Assembly: GCF_000021645.1 (NCBI RefSeq)
Contig: NC_011661.1
Coordinates: forward strand, 1 to 64,000
Direction of reading: 5' to 3'
Source: Dictyoglomus turgidum DSM 6724
GTDB lineage: Bacteria; Dictyoglomota; Dictyoglomia; Dictyoglomales; Dictyoglomaceae
Length of the DNA: 64,000 bases
Shown here: positions 18,683-27,404 of the stretch, one piece after another
Position numbering within the stretch: position 1 is the first letter of the stretch
Layout: each line of letters begins with the position of its first letter
Program-made: the position numbers and the translations under genes
The notes under the pieces: model-generated
Databases searched by the model: none
What the model was told of the DNA's origin: nothing
The model's input: the letters and a program-made list of their open reading frames with translations, nothing else

Positions 18683-19207
18683 ATGGAAGAAAAGGATCTA
18701 ATAGAGAATGAAGAAAAGGAAAAAACCGAAGAATATGTCCCTAATGAATGGGAGATAAAGTATGTAAGGCTTCAAGCAGAATTTGAAAACTTTCGTCAAA
18801 GACTAAGAAGGGAAAAAGAAGAATGGCAAGAAATTGCTAATGCAAGACTTTTGAAAGAGATTGTAGAAATAATGGACAACTTTCAACTTGCTTTAGAATC
18901 TATAAAGCATACAAGAAAGAAAGATGCCATAATAGAAGGTGTACAGATGATATATAAACAATTTGAGAATCTTCTGGAAAAAGAGGGTGTAGTAAAAATG
19001 GAAACAATAGGTAAAAATTTTGATCCTAATTTGCATGAGGCAGTAGGAATAGAAGAAGTTTCTGATGGAGAGGACAATGTCATTTTAAAAGAAATCTCTC
19101 CTGGTTATTTATTCAAAAACAGATTACTAAGACCTGCAAGGGTTATAGTCTCAAAAAAGATACAAAAAAAGGAGGTAGATGAACATGGCGAAGATAGTAG
19201 GAATTGA
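18683..19207 (+). CDS. grpE: GrpE nucleotide exchange factor
   Basis: GrpE releases ADP from DnaK to reset the chaperone cycle. The 174-residue protein has an acidic N-terminus, the long dimerising helix (about 25-95, with [19 protein letters not shown]) and the C-terminal beta domain with DPNLHEAVG and the closing [12 protein letters not shown] motif. GAGGTGA precedes the ATG. It is the first gene of the CIRCE-controlled chaperone operon, and its 3' end overlaps the start of dnaK by 23 bases. Confidence 0.95.
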   Translation: MEEKDLIENEEKEKTEEYVPNEWEIKYVRLQAEFENFRQRLRREKEEWQEIANARLLKEIVEIMDNFQLALESIKHTRKKDAIIEGVQMIYKQFENLLEKEGVVKMETIGKNFDPNLHEAVGIEEVSDGEDNVILKEISPGYLFKNRLLRPARVIVSKKIQKKEVDEHGEDSRN

Positions 19208-21008
19208 TTTAGGAACTACAAACTCTCTAATTGCATATCTTGAAGGTGGAAGGCCTGTGATAATACCAAACGCAGAGGGAAGTAGACTAACCCCCTCCAT
19301 TGTTGCCTTTACCAAAGATGGACAACTTCTTGTAGGAGAGCCTGCCAAAAGACAAGCAATTGTTAATGCAGAAAGAACTATAAGATCTATTAAAAGACAT
19401 ATGGGAACAAACTATAAGGTAAAAATTGATGATAAAGAATATACTCCTCAGGAAATCTCTGCAATGATTTTAAGAAAACTTAAGAGAGATGCGGAAGCAT
19501 ATTTAGGAGAGAAGATTGAAAAGGCAGTAATAACTGTACCTGCATACTTCTCTGATGCTCAGAGGCAAGCTACAAAGGATGCAGGAGCTATCGCAGGGCT
19601 TGAGGTAGTAAGAATAATTAATGAACCTACAGCTGCAGCTCTTGCTTATGGGCTTGATAAAGAGGGACATCAAAAGATTTTGGTCTTTGACCTTGGTGGC
19701 GGTACCTTTGATGTATCCATCTTAGAAATTGGAGAAGGAGTATTTGAAGTAATAGCTACTGCAGGAAATAATAGACTTGGCGGAGATGACTTTGATGAAA
19801 GGATTGTAAACTGGCTGATTGAAAACTTCATGGAAGAACATGGAATTAATTTAAGAGAGGATAAAACTGCCCTACAGAGACTATATGAGGCAGCTGAAAA
19901 AGCAAAGATTGAGCTTTCCTCAAAATTACAAACAGAAATCAATCTTCCTTTCATTGCAATGAAAGGAAATACTCCATTACATCTTTCCTATACACTCACA
20001 AGAGCAAAATTTGAAGAATTAACCTATGACTTGGTAGAAAAAACCAAAGAGCCTACCGAAAGAGCCTTGAAAGATGCAGGTCTTTCTCCATCTCAAATTG
20101 ACAAGATAATCCTTGTGGGTGGAGCAACAAGAATGCCATGTATACAGGAATGGATAAAGAAACACTTTGGAAAAGAACCTCAAAGAAATGTTAACCCTGA
20201 TGAGGCAGTAGCTCTTGGTGCAGCTATTCAGGCAGGAGTAATTGGTGGAGAAATAAGAGATATTGTGCTTGTGGATGTAACTCCTCTTTCCCTCGGTATT
20301 GAAACCCTTGGTGGTGTGTTTACAAAAATAATTGAAAGAAATACTCCTATTCCCGTTTCCAAGAGCCAGATCTTTACTACTGCAGCAGATTATCAAACCA
20401 GTGTAGAAATCCATGTATTACAAGGTGAAAGAGCCCTCGCAAAAGATAATATCAGCCTTGGAAGATTTATCTTAGATGGAATTCCACCTGCTCCTCGTGG
20501 AGTGCCCCAAATTGAAGTAACCTTTGATATTGATGTAAACGGGATTGTTCATGTCTCTGCAAAGGATAAAGCAACAGGAAGAGAGCAAAGAATAACCATT
20601 TCTAACGCCATAAGACTTTCTGAAGCTGAAATTAAGAGAATGACAGAAGAAGCAAAGAGATTTGAAGAGGAAGATAGAAAGAGAAGAGAAGAGATTGAAA
20701 CCAAAAACCAAGCAGAACATCTTATATATACTGCAAGAAAAACTCTAAAAGATTACGGAGATAAGGTGAGTAAAGACATAGTACAGAAGGTAGAAGATAA
20801 AATAAAGAACTTAGAAGAATTAATTAAACCCGAAAGAATAAACGTAGAACAGGTTAGAAAAGGCATGGAAGAACTTACTCAAACCCTTGGAGAGATAGGA
20901 CAATTTATGTATCAATCAGCAGGAAGTACTGCAGGAAATCCGGGACAAGGACAAAGCACTGAAAATCCCGGAGGAAAAACCATAGACGGAGACTATAAGG
21001 TGAACTAA
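19185..21008 (+). CDS. dnaK: DnaK (Hsp70) chaperone
   Basis: This is the Hsp70 chaperone that binds exposed hydrophobic segments in an ATP-dependent cycle with DnaJ and GrpE. The 607-residue protein shows the nucleotide-binding domain signatures [20 protein letters not shown] and [10 protein letters not shown], a substrate-binding domain from about residue 380, and a helical lid with a Gly-rich tail. ATG 19185 is chosen over an in-frame ATG at 19179 because GGAGG at 19171-19175 is nine bases away rather than three, and because [10 protein letters not shown] is the standard N-terminus. Confidence 0.98.
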   Translation: MAKIVGIDLGTTNSLIAYLEGGRPVIIPNAEGSRLTPSIVAFTKDGQLLVGEPAKRQAIVNAERTIRSIKRHMGTNYKVKIDDKEYTPQEISAMILRKLKRDAEAYLGEKIEKAVITVPAYFSDAQRQATKDAGAIAGLEVVRIINEPTAAALAYGLDKEGHQKILVFDLGGGTFDVSILEIGEGVFEVIATAGNNRLGGDDFDERIVNWLIENFMEEHGINLREDKTALQRLYEAAEKAKIELSSKLQTEINLPFIAMKGNTPLHLSYTLTRAKFEELTYDLVEKTKEPTERALKDAGLSPSQIDKIILVGGATRMPCIQEWIKKHFGKEPQRNVNPDEAVALGAAIQAGVIGGEIRDIVLVDVTPLSLGIETLGGVFTKIIERNTPIPVSKSQIFTTAADYQTSVEIHVLQGERALAKDNISLGRFILDGIPPAPRGVPQIEVTFDIDVNGIVHVSAKDKATGREQRITISNAIRLSEAEIKRMTEEAKRFEEEDRKRREEIETKNQAEHLIYTARKTLKDYGDKVSKDIVQKVEDKIKNLEELIKPERINVEQVRKGMEELTQTLGEIGQFMYQSAGSTAGNPGQGQSTENPGGKTIDGDYKVN

Positions 21009-21010
21009 TT

Positions 21011-22177
21011 ATGCCTGGAAAAAAAGATTATTATGAAATCCTGGGTGTGCCAAGAAATGCCACCCAGGATGAAATAAAACAGGCATATAGAAGATTAGTA
21101 AGACAATACCACCCAGATCTAAATAAAGATCCGGGTGCCCAGGAAAAATTCAAAGAAATTAACGAAGCTTATGAGGTACTCTCTGACCCTCAAAAAAGAG
21201 CTCAATATGACCAATTTGGAAGTGTAGGGGATTTTTCAGGATATGGAGATTTCCAAGGAAATTGGCAACCGGGAGGTTTTGATTTTGAAGATTTAGGAAG
21301 AAATTTTGAAGATATCTTTGAAAGCTTCTTTGGAGACAGTATATTTGGAGATCTATTTGGAAGAAGAAGAGAAAGAGAGAAAGCCCCGAGAAAAGGGCAA
21401 GATCTAAGGTATGATATAAACATTACCTTGGAAGAAGCAGCCTTTGGAGGAAATAAAGAAATATATATAACAAGGCTTGAAACCTGTCCTACCTGTAAAG
21501 GAACAGGGGTAGAACCAGGAACAAGCCCCATAAAATGTGATATGTGTAATGGAACAGGACAGGTAAGAAATATGAGACAAACCCCCTTTGGCCAATTTGT
21601 TCAAATAACCACATGCCCTAAATGCCATGGTACAGGACAAATAATAACCAACCCATGCCATGAATGCCATGGTACAGGAAAAGTAAGGAAAAAAAGAAAA
21701 ATTGAATTTAAGATACCAGCAGGAGTTGATGAAGGATACGTGATAAGGCTTCCAGGAGAGGGAGAGCCAGGTGAAAATGGAGGCCCAAATGGAGATATAT
21801 ACATTCATGTCCATATAATTCCCCACAAAATATTTAAAAGAGAGAATGAAAATATTTGGATGGAACTTCCTTTAGATTACCTTATTGCCCTCCTTGGAGG
21901 AGAGGTAGAAGTACCCACCTTGGAAGGTAAGGAGAAAATCTACATAAAGCCTGGAACTCAAACAGGCGAAATAATCACCCTAAAGGGCAAAGGAATACCA
22001 TATCTTAGGAACAAAAATCAAAGAGGGGATCAAAAAATTGTTGTAAAAATTACTGTACCCCAAAGCTTATCCCAAAAGGAAAAGGAACTCCTTCTCGAGA
22101 TAGCAAAAATCAGAGGAATAAATGTGGAAAATAATAAAGGGTTTTTTGAGCAAATAAAGGAATCTTTCAAGAAGTGA
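21011..22177 (+). CDS. dnaJ: DnaJ (Hsp40) co-chaperone
   Basis: DnaJ delivers substrates to DnaK and stimulates its ATPase. The 388-residue protein is a type I Hsp40. It has a J domain with the HPD motif (RQYHPDLNK), a Gly/Phe-rich region (about 75-120), four zinc-finger repeats ([32 protein letters not shown]) and the C-terminal substrate-binding domains. It lies two bases after dnaK and ends the operon. No U-tract terminator for the plus strand is visible after it; the hairpin that follows points the other way. Confidence 0.97.
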   Translation: MPGKKDYYEILGVPRNATQDEIKQAYRRLVRQYHPDLNKDPGAQEKFKEINEAYEVLSDPQKRAQYDQFGSVGDFSGYGDFQGNWQPGGFDFEDLGRNFEDIFESFFGDSIFGDLFGRRREREKAPRKGQDLRYDINITLEEAAFGGNKEIYITRLETCPTCKGTGVEPGTSPIKCDMCNGTGQVRNMRQTPFGQFVQITTCPKCHGTGQIITNPCHECHGTGKVRKKRKIEFKIPAGVDEGYVIRLPGEGEPGENGGPNGDIYIHVHIIPHKIFKRENENIWMELPLDYLIALLGGEVEVPTLEGKEKIYIKPGTQTGEIITLKGKGIPYLRNKNQRGDQKIVVKITVPQSLSQKEKELLLEIAKIRGINVENNKGFFEQIKESFKK

Positions 22178-22222
22178 TCTGTTTCATTTTCCAATATAAA
22201 GGAAAAAGTAGTAAAAAATAAA

Positions 22223-22247
22223 AAGCCCTCCCCACATGGGGAGGGCT
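22223..22247 (-). terminator. Terminator of the envelope barrel gene
   Basis: AAGCCCTCCCC and GGGGAGGGCTT pair perfectly around ACAT. On the minus strand the stem is followed by TTTTATTTTTTAC, so it ends the minus-strand gene at 22262. The hairpin could also protect the 3' end of the convergent dnaJ mRNA. Confidence 0.85.
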
Positions 22248-22261
22248 TACGGTTTCAGTAA

Positions 22262-23353
22262 TTAGAATCCAATCATTAACTTGCTCTCTGCGTAGAATTT
22301 ACCTCTTACATCTACGCCCCAGAGATTATCTGCACCTGTGAGATTTCCTCTATTGAAGCCGTTAGCGCTATAATCATCATAATCAAAGCCATAGCCTAAG
22401 AGTAAGTCATGGGATACTCCACCACCAAGACTTACAGACCATTTTGCAAATCCACCGACGAGAGTATCTGGACCATTTGCTAAGGCTGCACCAAGAGATA
22501 AGGATCCAACTGGTACAGGAGCAGAAGCAGAAACATAACCAAATATTGTATAAGTTTCAGCTGTATTGTATTCTGCATATACGGTTGTATTGGGTACTAC
22601 TTTGTCAGCAGTAACAGAAACCTTGAAAGTCTTTGCCTGAAGTTTATAATTTCCATTTACAGTCACTTTTCCTTCAACAGCTTTAACTGTTACTCCGATA
22701 AGTTGCTCAGGATTACTTGCAGCCTCACCACATACTGTTAAGGATACAGGAGCTGTAACTGGAGTTACAGATCCACCTACTGCCCAAGCACTTATTGTAG
22801 TATATGTAGCAGCCTTATTAATTAAGCCGTAGAGGGATACGCTTACTGGTGTAGATAAAGAGGCCTCAGCTTTTACAGCAAGAGCCGCATCAGCCCATAA
22901 ATTAGATTTCCACCAGGTATCCGCTGGAGCGTATGCTACAGTCACTTTAACAGGTGCCATATCGGCAACCACACTTATAGCAGTGGAAGATACAACATTA
23001 CCAACCAACCTTGTAGAAAGGCCACCAAAGGTTCCTTTATAGAAGCTCAAAGTTAATGGATTATTGAATAATTTTGCAAAAGTGATTGTTCCAGTTGGAG
23101 ATGCACTCCCACTAAGATCATAAGGTAGATTTACCTTAAAGGTTGCATTCACGCTACCAAGATTAGAGCTTCCAGAAAGGGAGAAAGTTAAGTTTCCAGA
23201 ACCCCAAGTACCCCATGCAAACCCATAACCATCAGAGAAAGGTAGAAATCTTGTATGAAAACCTACACCTATCCAGCTTGATGTACTAACATTAGCAGCA
23301 AATGCAGGAACCACTAAAAGAGCTAAAACTAACAACCATACAAATCTCTTCAT
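22262..23353 (-). CDS. Putative outer-envelope beta-barrel protein
   Basis: The 363-residue protein has a clear signal peptide (MKRFVWLLVLALLVVPAFAA, cleavage after AFA or AFAA). The mature part is rich in Gly, Ala, Ser, Thr and Val with alternating hydrophobic residues, and it ends in Phe (KLMIGF). These are features of outer-membrane barrels. There are no other membrane helices, and only one Cys in the mature region. I do not recognise a specific family, so porin-like or S-layer-like roles are inferences. It has its own promoter, an unusually long structured leader and a strong terminator, which together suggest a heavily expressed single gene. A GGGGGTCAAGG-type ribosome site precedes the ATG. 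Confidence 0.75.
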   Translation of the reverse strand: MKRFVWLLVLALLVVPAFAANVSTSSWIGVGFHTRFLPFSDGYGFAWGTWGSGNLTFSLSGSSNLGSVNATFKVNLPYDLSGSASPTGTITFAKLFNNPLTLSFYKGTFGGLSTRLVGNVVSSTAISVVADMAPVKVTVAYAPADTWWKSNLWADAALAVKAEASLSTPVSVSLYGLINKAATYTTISAWAVGGSVTPVTAPVSLTVCGEAASNPEQLIGVTVKAVEGKVTVNGNYKLQAKTFKVSVTADKVVPNTTVYAEYNTAETYTIFGYVSASAPVPVGSLSLGAALANGPDTLVGGFAKWSVSLGGGVSHDLLLGYGFDYDDYSANGFNRGNLTGADNLWGVDVRGKFYAESKLMIGF

Positions 23354-23502
23354 TTTTCCTTGACCCCCTTAGGATTTTTTTTATAATTTTTTATAACTCA
23401 CTGGTAAGTTTCGAAACCTTACCTTACCAGCCTACTTTTTTGAGTGGCACCTAAAGGTCTTCTCTTCACCTCCTTTCTTGCCACCCAAAAAAGCTTTAAC
23501 TG
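23354..23502 (-). promoter_or_regulatory. Structured 5' leader of the barrel gene
   Basis: The predicted mRNA leader is about 150 bases. Its 5' half folds into a long hairpin (23436-23492): a 14-bp outer stem (TGCCACCCAAAAAA against TTTTTTGAGTGGCA, one G-U pair) and an inner AAAGG/CCTTT stem. The inner loop region carries AAGGAGGTGA (complement of 23466-23475), a near-perfect anti-16S match not followed by a start codon at the usual distance. A second perfect 8-bp stem (CTGGTAAG/CTTACCAG, 23401-23430) follows. It matches no riboswitch class I know. Confidence 0.65.
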
Positions 23503-23508
23503 ATTGTT

Positions 23509-23536
23509 ATTTTACTAAAAATCTTTTTTATGTCAA
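23509..23536 (-). promoter_or_regulatory. Promoter of the barrel gene
   Basis: On the minus strand TTGACA (complement of 23531-23536) is followed after 16 bases by TAAAAT (complement of 23509-23514). Transcription should start near 23502, which gives the long leader described separately. Confidence 0.75.
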
Positions 23537-23552
23537 GTACTCAATAATCACC

Positions 23553-23582
23553 TTACTCCATGAATAAGTAAAATGATATAAT
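23553..23582 (+). promoter_or_regulatory. lexA promoter with imperfect operator-like symmetry
   Basis: TATAAT at 23577-23582 lies ten bases before the lexA ATG. A weak TTACTC -35 is at 23553-23558. The interval contains TTACT-N9-AGTAA (23553-23571), a possible self-regulatory site. The expected start point leaves only about three untranslated bases. Confidence 0.5.
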
Positions 23583-23592
23583 CAAAACAGAA

Positions 23593-24192
23593 ATGTCCAA
23601 AAGTATTTTAAGTAAAAAACAAAAAGAAGTATTAGACTTTATAACCTCTTTTTGGAAAAAGGAGGGAAGAATTCCCACAGTAAGAGAGGTTTCAAAGGCT
23701 CTTGGCTTAAATTCCTCAGGTTCAGGATACTTCCATATGAAAGCCCTTGTAGAAAAAGGATATCTATCTCAGGATAAAAAGGGCAGATTTTATTTAAGAA
23801 ATCTAATAAATGAAGAAATAATTTATCTTCCCCTTGTAGGGACCATTAAAGCAGGAATTCCCGTAGAATCCCCTGAATATGTAGATGAATATATTCCTGT
23901 TCCTAAAAGCTTTGTAAAAATTCCTGAAAAATCCTTTTTATTAAAGGTTAAAGGGGATAGTATGGAAGGAGCACACATCCTTGACGGAGATCTTATTATC
24001 GTACAAAAGCAAGATATCGCTCAAAAAGGAGAAATTGTGGTAGCACTAAAAGATGGGGAATCTACGGTAAAATTCTTATCAGAAAACTATGGCATCCCTT
24101 GTTTAAAACCCGCAAACCCAAGATATTCTGAAATATATCCTCCATTTAAGATAATTGGAAAAGTAATTGGAGTAATAAGACTTTTCAAATAA
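23593..24192 (+). CDS. lexA: LexA SOS repressor
   Basis: LexA represses DNA-damage genes until RecA filaments trigger its self-cleavage. The 199-residue protein has the winged-helix domain (about 1-70, recognition region VREVSKALGLNSSGSGYFH), the cleavage site A87-G88 in KAGIP, and catalytic Ser123 (GDSMEG) and Lys160 (STVKFL). No ribosome site precedes the ATG, and TATAAT is only ten bases upstream, so the mRNA is probably leaderless or nearly so. It is divergent from the barrel gene. Confidence 0.95.
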   Translation: MSKSILSKKQKEVLDFITSFWKKEGRIPTVREVSKALGLNSSGSGYFHMKALVEKGYLSQDKKGRFYLRNLINEEIIYLPLVGTIKAGIPVESPEYVDEYIPVPKSFVKIPEKSFLLKVKGDSMEGAHILDGDLIIVQKQDIAQKGEIVVALKDGESTVKFLSENYGIPCLKPANPRYSEIYPPFKIIGKVIGVIRLFK

Positions 24193-24210
24193 AAAGCAAA
24201 ATGTTATAAT
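24182..24210 (+). promoter_or_regulatory. Promoter of the glycerol-3-phosphate operon
   Basis: TATAAT at 24205-24210 with TTTTCA at 24182-24187 (spacing 17) overlaps the end of lexA. Its transcript would include the attenuator-like leader before the dehydrogenase gene. Confidence 0.6.
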
Positions 24211-24225
24211 TTAAACAAAGATTTT

Positions 24226-24281
24226 GGGCGAGGAGAAAAAGGAGAACCGCCCTGACTCTTTTAGGGTTAGGGCGGTTTTTT
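24226..24281 (+). promoter_or_regulatory. Transcription attenuator candidate in the glp leader
   Basis: A strong terminator has a 15-bp stem (24245-24259 with 24263-24277, two G-U pairs, loop TTT) followed by TTTTTT. It ends about 30 bases before the dehydrogenase ATG. Upstream, GGGCG (24226-24230) can instead pair with CGCCC (24248-24252), which is part of the terminator stem, giving two exclusive folds. Between them lies the repeat GGAGAAAAAGGAGAA. If the promoter at 24205 is used, this is an attenuator. It may also simply end lexA transcription. Confidence 0.6.
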
Positions 24282-24308
24282 ATTTGTATAAAAAGGGGAG
24301 GAATATCT

Positions 24309-25763
24309 ATGTATGACGTAATAATAATAGGAGGCGGTATTATAGGAGCATTAATTGTAAGGGAATTTTCCTTTTACAATCTTTCTCTCCTTCTTATTGA
24401 AAAAGAATCCGACGTGTCTATGGGAGCAACAAAGGCAAATAGTGCCATAGTTCATGCAGGCTATGATCCGATCCCTGGTACTTTAAAGGCAAAAACCAAT
24501 GTAGAAGGAAATAAATTATATCAAGAACTCTGCGAAGAATTAAGTGTGCCTTTCAAAAGAATAGGAGCCCTTGTCCTTGCCTTTAATGATGAAGAATTAA
24601 AGACCCTAATGGAGCTTAAAGATAGAGGAATTAAAAATGGTGTTCCAGAGCTTTACATATTAAAGAGAGAAGAAGTTCTAAAAAGAGAACCCAATATTAG
24701 TAAAGATGTAAAATATGCCCTCTTTGCCCCTACATCGGGTATCACTAATCCTTTTCTACTTACCGTCCACGCCATAGAAAATGCCATAGGAAATGGACTT
24801 GTTGTAAAACTAAATGAAGAAGTAGTAAGTATTAAAAAGGAAGAAAAATTTTATCAGGTAATCACAAACAAAGATATATACTTAACAAAGTATATTATAA
24901 ATTGCGCTGGAATAAACTCAGACAAAATAATTAAAATGCTTGATCCTGATTATCCTTTTGAGATCATTCCAAGAAAAGGAGAATACTTGGTATTAGACAA
25001 AAAAGTAAAAGATTTTGTAAAAAGCACCATCTTTCATGTGCCCACAGAAAAAGGAAAAGGCGTCCTTATAACACCAACGGTAGAAGGAAATATTTTAATA
25101 GGTCCTAATGCTGAAGAAATTCCCAACAAAGAGGACAAAAGTACCACCTTAAACGGGCTTTTAGAAGTTAAAGAAAAAGCAAAAAATTACTGTGAAAACA
25201 TACCTTTTCCCTTAGTAATAAACACCTTTGCAGGTATAAGAGCATCAAGCACTTATAAAGATTTCTTCATAAAAGAACTTCCTGAGTTTAGAAATATTCT
25301 CCATATAGCAGGCATTGATTCTCCAGGTATAACTTCTGCTCCATCCATTTCAAAAATAGCATTGGAATGGCTTATGGAAAAGGAAAAAATTACTCCTAAT
25401 AAGAACGCAAAAAGAACTCTTAATAAAATATTTTTTAGAGATCTTCCCGATGAAGAAAAAGAAAGACTAATTAAAGAAGATCCAAGATGGGGACATATAA
25501 TTTGTAGGTGTGAGCATGTAAGTGAGATGGAGGTAATCCTTGCCATCCATTCAAAACTTCCAGCTATCACCCTTGAGGCTATAAGAAAGAGAACCCGAGC
25601 TGGAATGGGAAGATGTCAAGGTGCCTTTTGCGGATACCACATAATGAAGATCCTCTCAGAAGAGCTAAACTTACCCTTGCCCCAAATTACTTTTAAAGGT
25701 AGTGGATCCTACATGGTTAAGATGGAAAATAAAGCGAGGTGGAAGTATGTTAAAAGAAGTTGA
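24309..25763 (+). CDS. FAD-dependent glycerol-3-phosphate dehydrogenase (GlpA-like)
   Basis: The 484-residue flavoprotein is predicted to oxidise glycerol-3-phosphate to dihydroxyacetone phosphate. It has an N-terminal FAD-binding motif (VIIIGGGIIGALIVREF), a DAO-type oxidoreductase body, and a C-terminal BFD-like [2Fe-2S] domain with CRCEH and later GRCQGAFCG. The domain order matches GlpA-type proteins and the Thermotoga three-gene cluster I recall. GGGGAGG precedes the ATG. It is followed, with a 17-base overlap, by an FAD/NAD oxidoreductase and then a DUF1667 gene. The presumed attenuator lies in its leader. Confidence 0.88.
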   Translation: MYDVIIIGGGIIGALIVREFSFYNLSLLLIEKESDVSMGATKANSAIVHAGYDPIPGTLKAKTNVEGNKLYQELCEELSVPFKRIGALVLAFNDEELKTLMELKDRGIKNGVPELYILKREEVLKREPNISKDVKYALFAPTSGITNPFLLTVHAIENAIGNGLVVKLNEEVVSIKKEEKFYQVITNKDIYLTKYIINCAGINSDKIIKMLDPDYPFEIIPRKGEYLVLDKKVKDFVKSTIFHVPTEKGKGVLITPTVEGNILIGPNAEEIPNKEDKSTTLNGLLEVKEKAKNYCENIPFPLVINTFAGIRASSTYKDFFIKELPEFRNILHIAGIDSPGITSAPSISKIALEWLMEKEKITPNKNAKRTLNKIFFRDLPDEEKERLIKEDPRWGHIICRCEHVSEMEVILAIHSKLPAITLEAIRKRTRAGMGRCQGAFCGYHIMKILSEELNLPLPQITFKGSGSYMVKMENKARWKYVKRS

Positions 25764-26994
25764 TATAGTAATCATTGGGGGAGGACCAGCAGGGCTTTCC
25801 GCAGGAATTTCCTCAGGAAAAAAGGGGAAAAAAGTACTAATCCTTGAAAGAAACGATGAGCTTGGAGGAGTGCTTAATCAATGTATCCATCCAGGTTTTG
25901 GACTCGTATACTATAAAGAGGAACTGACAGGTCCTGAATACGCCCAAAGATTGATACAAGAGATCAAAAATCTTAAAAACGTAGAATACTTTCTTAATAC
26001 CATGGTGCTTCAAGTAAAGGAAGATAAAGAAGTAATTGCTGTAAATAGTGATGGACTTTGGAAAATTAAGGCAAAAGCAGTAATATTTTCCACAGGATGT
26101 AGGGAAAGGACCAGAGGAAACTTACAAATTCCAGGAGATAGACCTTCAGGTATATATACTGCTGGAACTGCCCAAAGATTAGTAAACATAGAAGGGTACC
26201 TTCCCGGAGAAAAAATTCTTATCCTTGGATCAGGAGATATAGGACTTATCATGGCAAGAAGACTTTTATGGGAAGGGGCAGAAGTAATTGGAGTTGTAGA
26301 AAAACTTCCGTATCCCGGAGGACTTACAAGAAACTTAGTCCAATGTCTTGAAGACTATAACATACCTCTTTTTCTTAAACATACTGTAGTGGAGATAAAA
26401 GGTAAAGACAGGCTTGAAGGAGTTTATATCGCACCGGTAGATGATCAGGGAAACCCTATCTGGGAAGATAAAAAATTTATTGAATGTGATACATTACTTC
26501 TTTCTGCAGGATTAATTCCTGAAAATGAACTTTTAGAAAATTTAAATATACCCATTGATATTGCAACAGGAGGCCCTTTTGTGGATCAAAATCTATCTAC
26601 TTTAAAAGATGGATTTTTCTCTTGTGGAAATTCTCTCCTTGTAAATGACTTGGTAGATTATGTTACCATTCAAGGACTTCTTGCTGGAGAATCTGCTGTA
26701 AATTTTATAGAAGATGCTTTAAAAATAGAAAAAAGGATAAAATTAAAAATATCAGGAAACTTGCGATTTGTAGTACCCCAATACCTATCCTATCCTATAA
26801 ATTTAAAGGATATAACCTTCTATATGAGGGTAAAAGAACCACAAAAAAAGGCAAAACTCTCATTAAAAGATAAAGAGAAAAAACTAAAAGAATGGAGATA
26901 TCCATTGGTAAAACCTGCTGAAATGATTGTAGTCAGAATAAGATCAGAAGATCTTTATGAAGTAGAAAGTTTAGAATTTTCTATGGAGGGGTAA
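25747..26994 (+). CDS. NAD(P)/FAD-dependent oxidoreductase of the glp cluster
   Basis: The 415-residue protein has two nucleotide-binding motifs: FAD at IVIIGGGPAGLSAGISS near the N-terminus and a second GxGxxG in ILILGSGDIGLIMARRL mid-protein. It also has CIHPGFGL near residue 50, a conserved Cys motif of this subgroup. It is the usual second gene of the GlpA / oxidoreductase / DUF1667 cluster and probably passes electrons from the dehydrogenase to NAD(P) or another carrier. ATG 25747 (after GAGGTGG) is chosen over an in-frame ATG at 25702 that would lie deep inside the upstream gene. Confidence 0.87.
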   Translation: MLKEVDIVIIGGGPAGLSAGISSGKKGKKVLILERNDELGGVLNQCIHPGFGLVYYKEELTGPEYAQRLIQEIKNLKNVEYFLNTMVLQVKEDKEVIAVNSDGLWKIKAKAVIFSTGCRERTRGNLQIPGDRPSGIYTAGTAQRLVNIEGYLPGEKILILGSGDIGLIMARRLLWEGAEVIGVVEKLPYPGGLTRNLVQCLEDYNIPLFLKHTVVEIKGKDRLEGVYIAPVDDQGNPIWEDKKFIECDTLLLSAGLIPENELLENLNIPIDIATGGPFVDQNLSTLKDGFFSCGNSLLVNDLVDYVTIQGLLAGESAVNFIEDALKIEKRIKLKISGNLRFVVPQYLSYPINLKDITFYMRVKEPQKKAKLSLKDKEKKLKEWRYPLVKPAEMIVVRIRSEDLYEVESLEFSMEG

Positions 26995-26996
26995 AT

Positions 26997-27404
26997 ATGA
27001 AAAAGAATTTAACTTGTATTGTCTGCCCCTTGGGATGTCACCTTGAAATAGAGGTTATCCATGGAGAGATAATTGTTAAGGGAAACAAATGCGAAAGAGG
27101 AAAAAGTTATGCCGAAGAAGAGATAAAAAGCCCCAAAAGAGTTCTTACCACTACTGTAAAGATTAAAAATGGAAAATATAATGTAGTACCTGTTAAAACT
27201 ACAGGACCCATTCCTAAGGATTATCTTTTTGAACTTCTTAAAAAACTTGCTGATATAGAAATAGAAGCACCTGTCCCTCAGGGATTTAAGGTGTTAGAAA
27301 AGGTATATCAAGAGGTGGATGTGGTTACTACTCGTTCCATGGAGAAAAGAGAGATTACCAAAAATATCAAAGATATCAAGAATAAAGCCTCAAATCCTAC
27401 ATAG
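26997..27404 (+). CDS. DUF1667 protein of the glp cluster
   Basis: The 135-residue protein has the DUF1667 pattern: CIVCPLGCHLEIEV near the N-terminus, GNKCERGKSYAEEEI, and SPKRVLTTTVKI. The four cysteines suggest an iron-sulfur or other metal site. It is the constant third member of this cluster and may be an electron-transfer subunit, which is inferred from association only. Its last 97 bases overlap the 3' end of the convergent MFS gene, and the C-terminal tail after VVTTRSM looks longer than usual for the family. TGGAGGGG precedes the ATG. Confidence 0.85.
   Translation: MKKNLTCIVCPLGCHLEIEVIHGEIIVKGNKCERGKSYAEEEIKSPKRVLTTTVKIKNGKYNVVPVKTTGPIPKDYLFELLKKLADIEIEAPVPQGFKVLEKVYQEVDVVTTRSMEKREITKNIKDIKNKASNPT

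Noticed and set aside
23354-23502. A known riboswitch (TPP, SAM, c-di-GMP, preQ1) in the barrel-gene leader
   Set aside because: None of their conserved core sequences is present.
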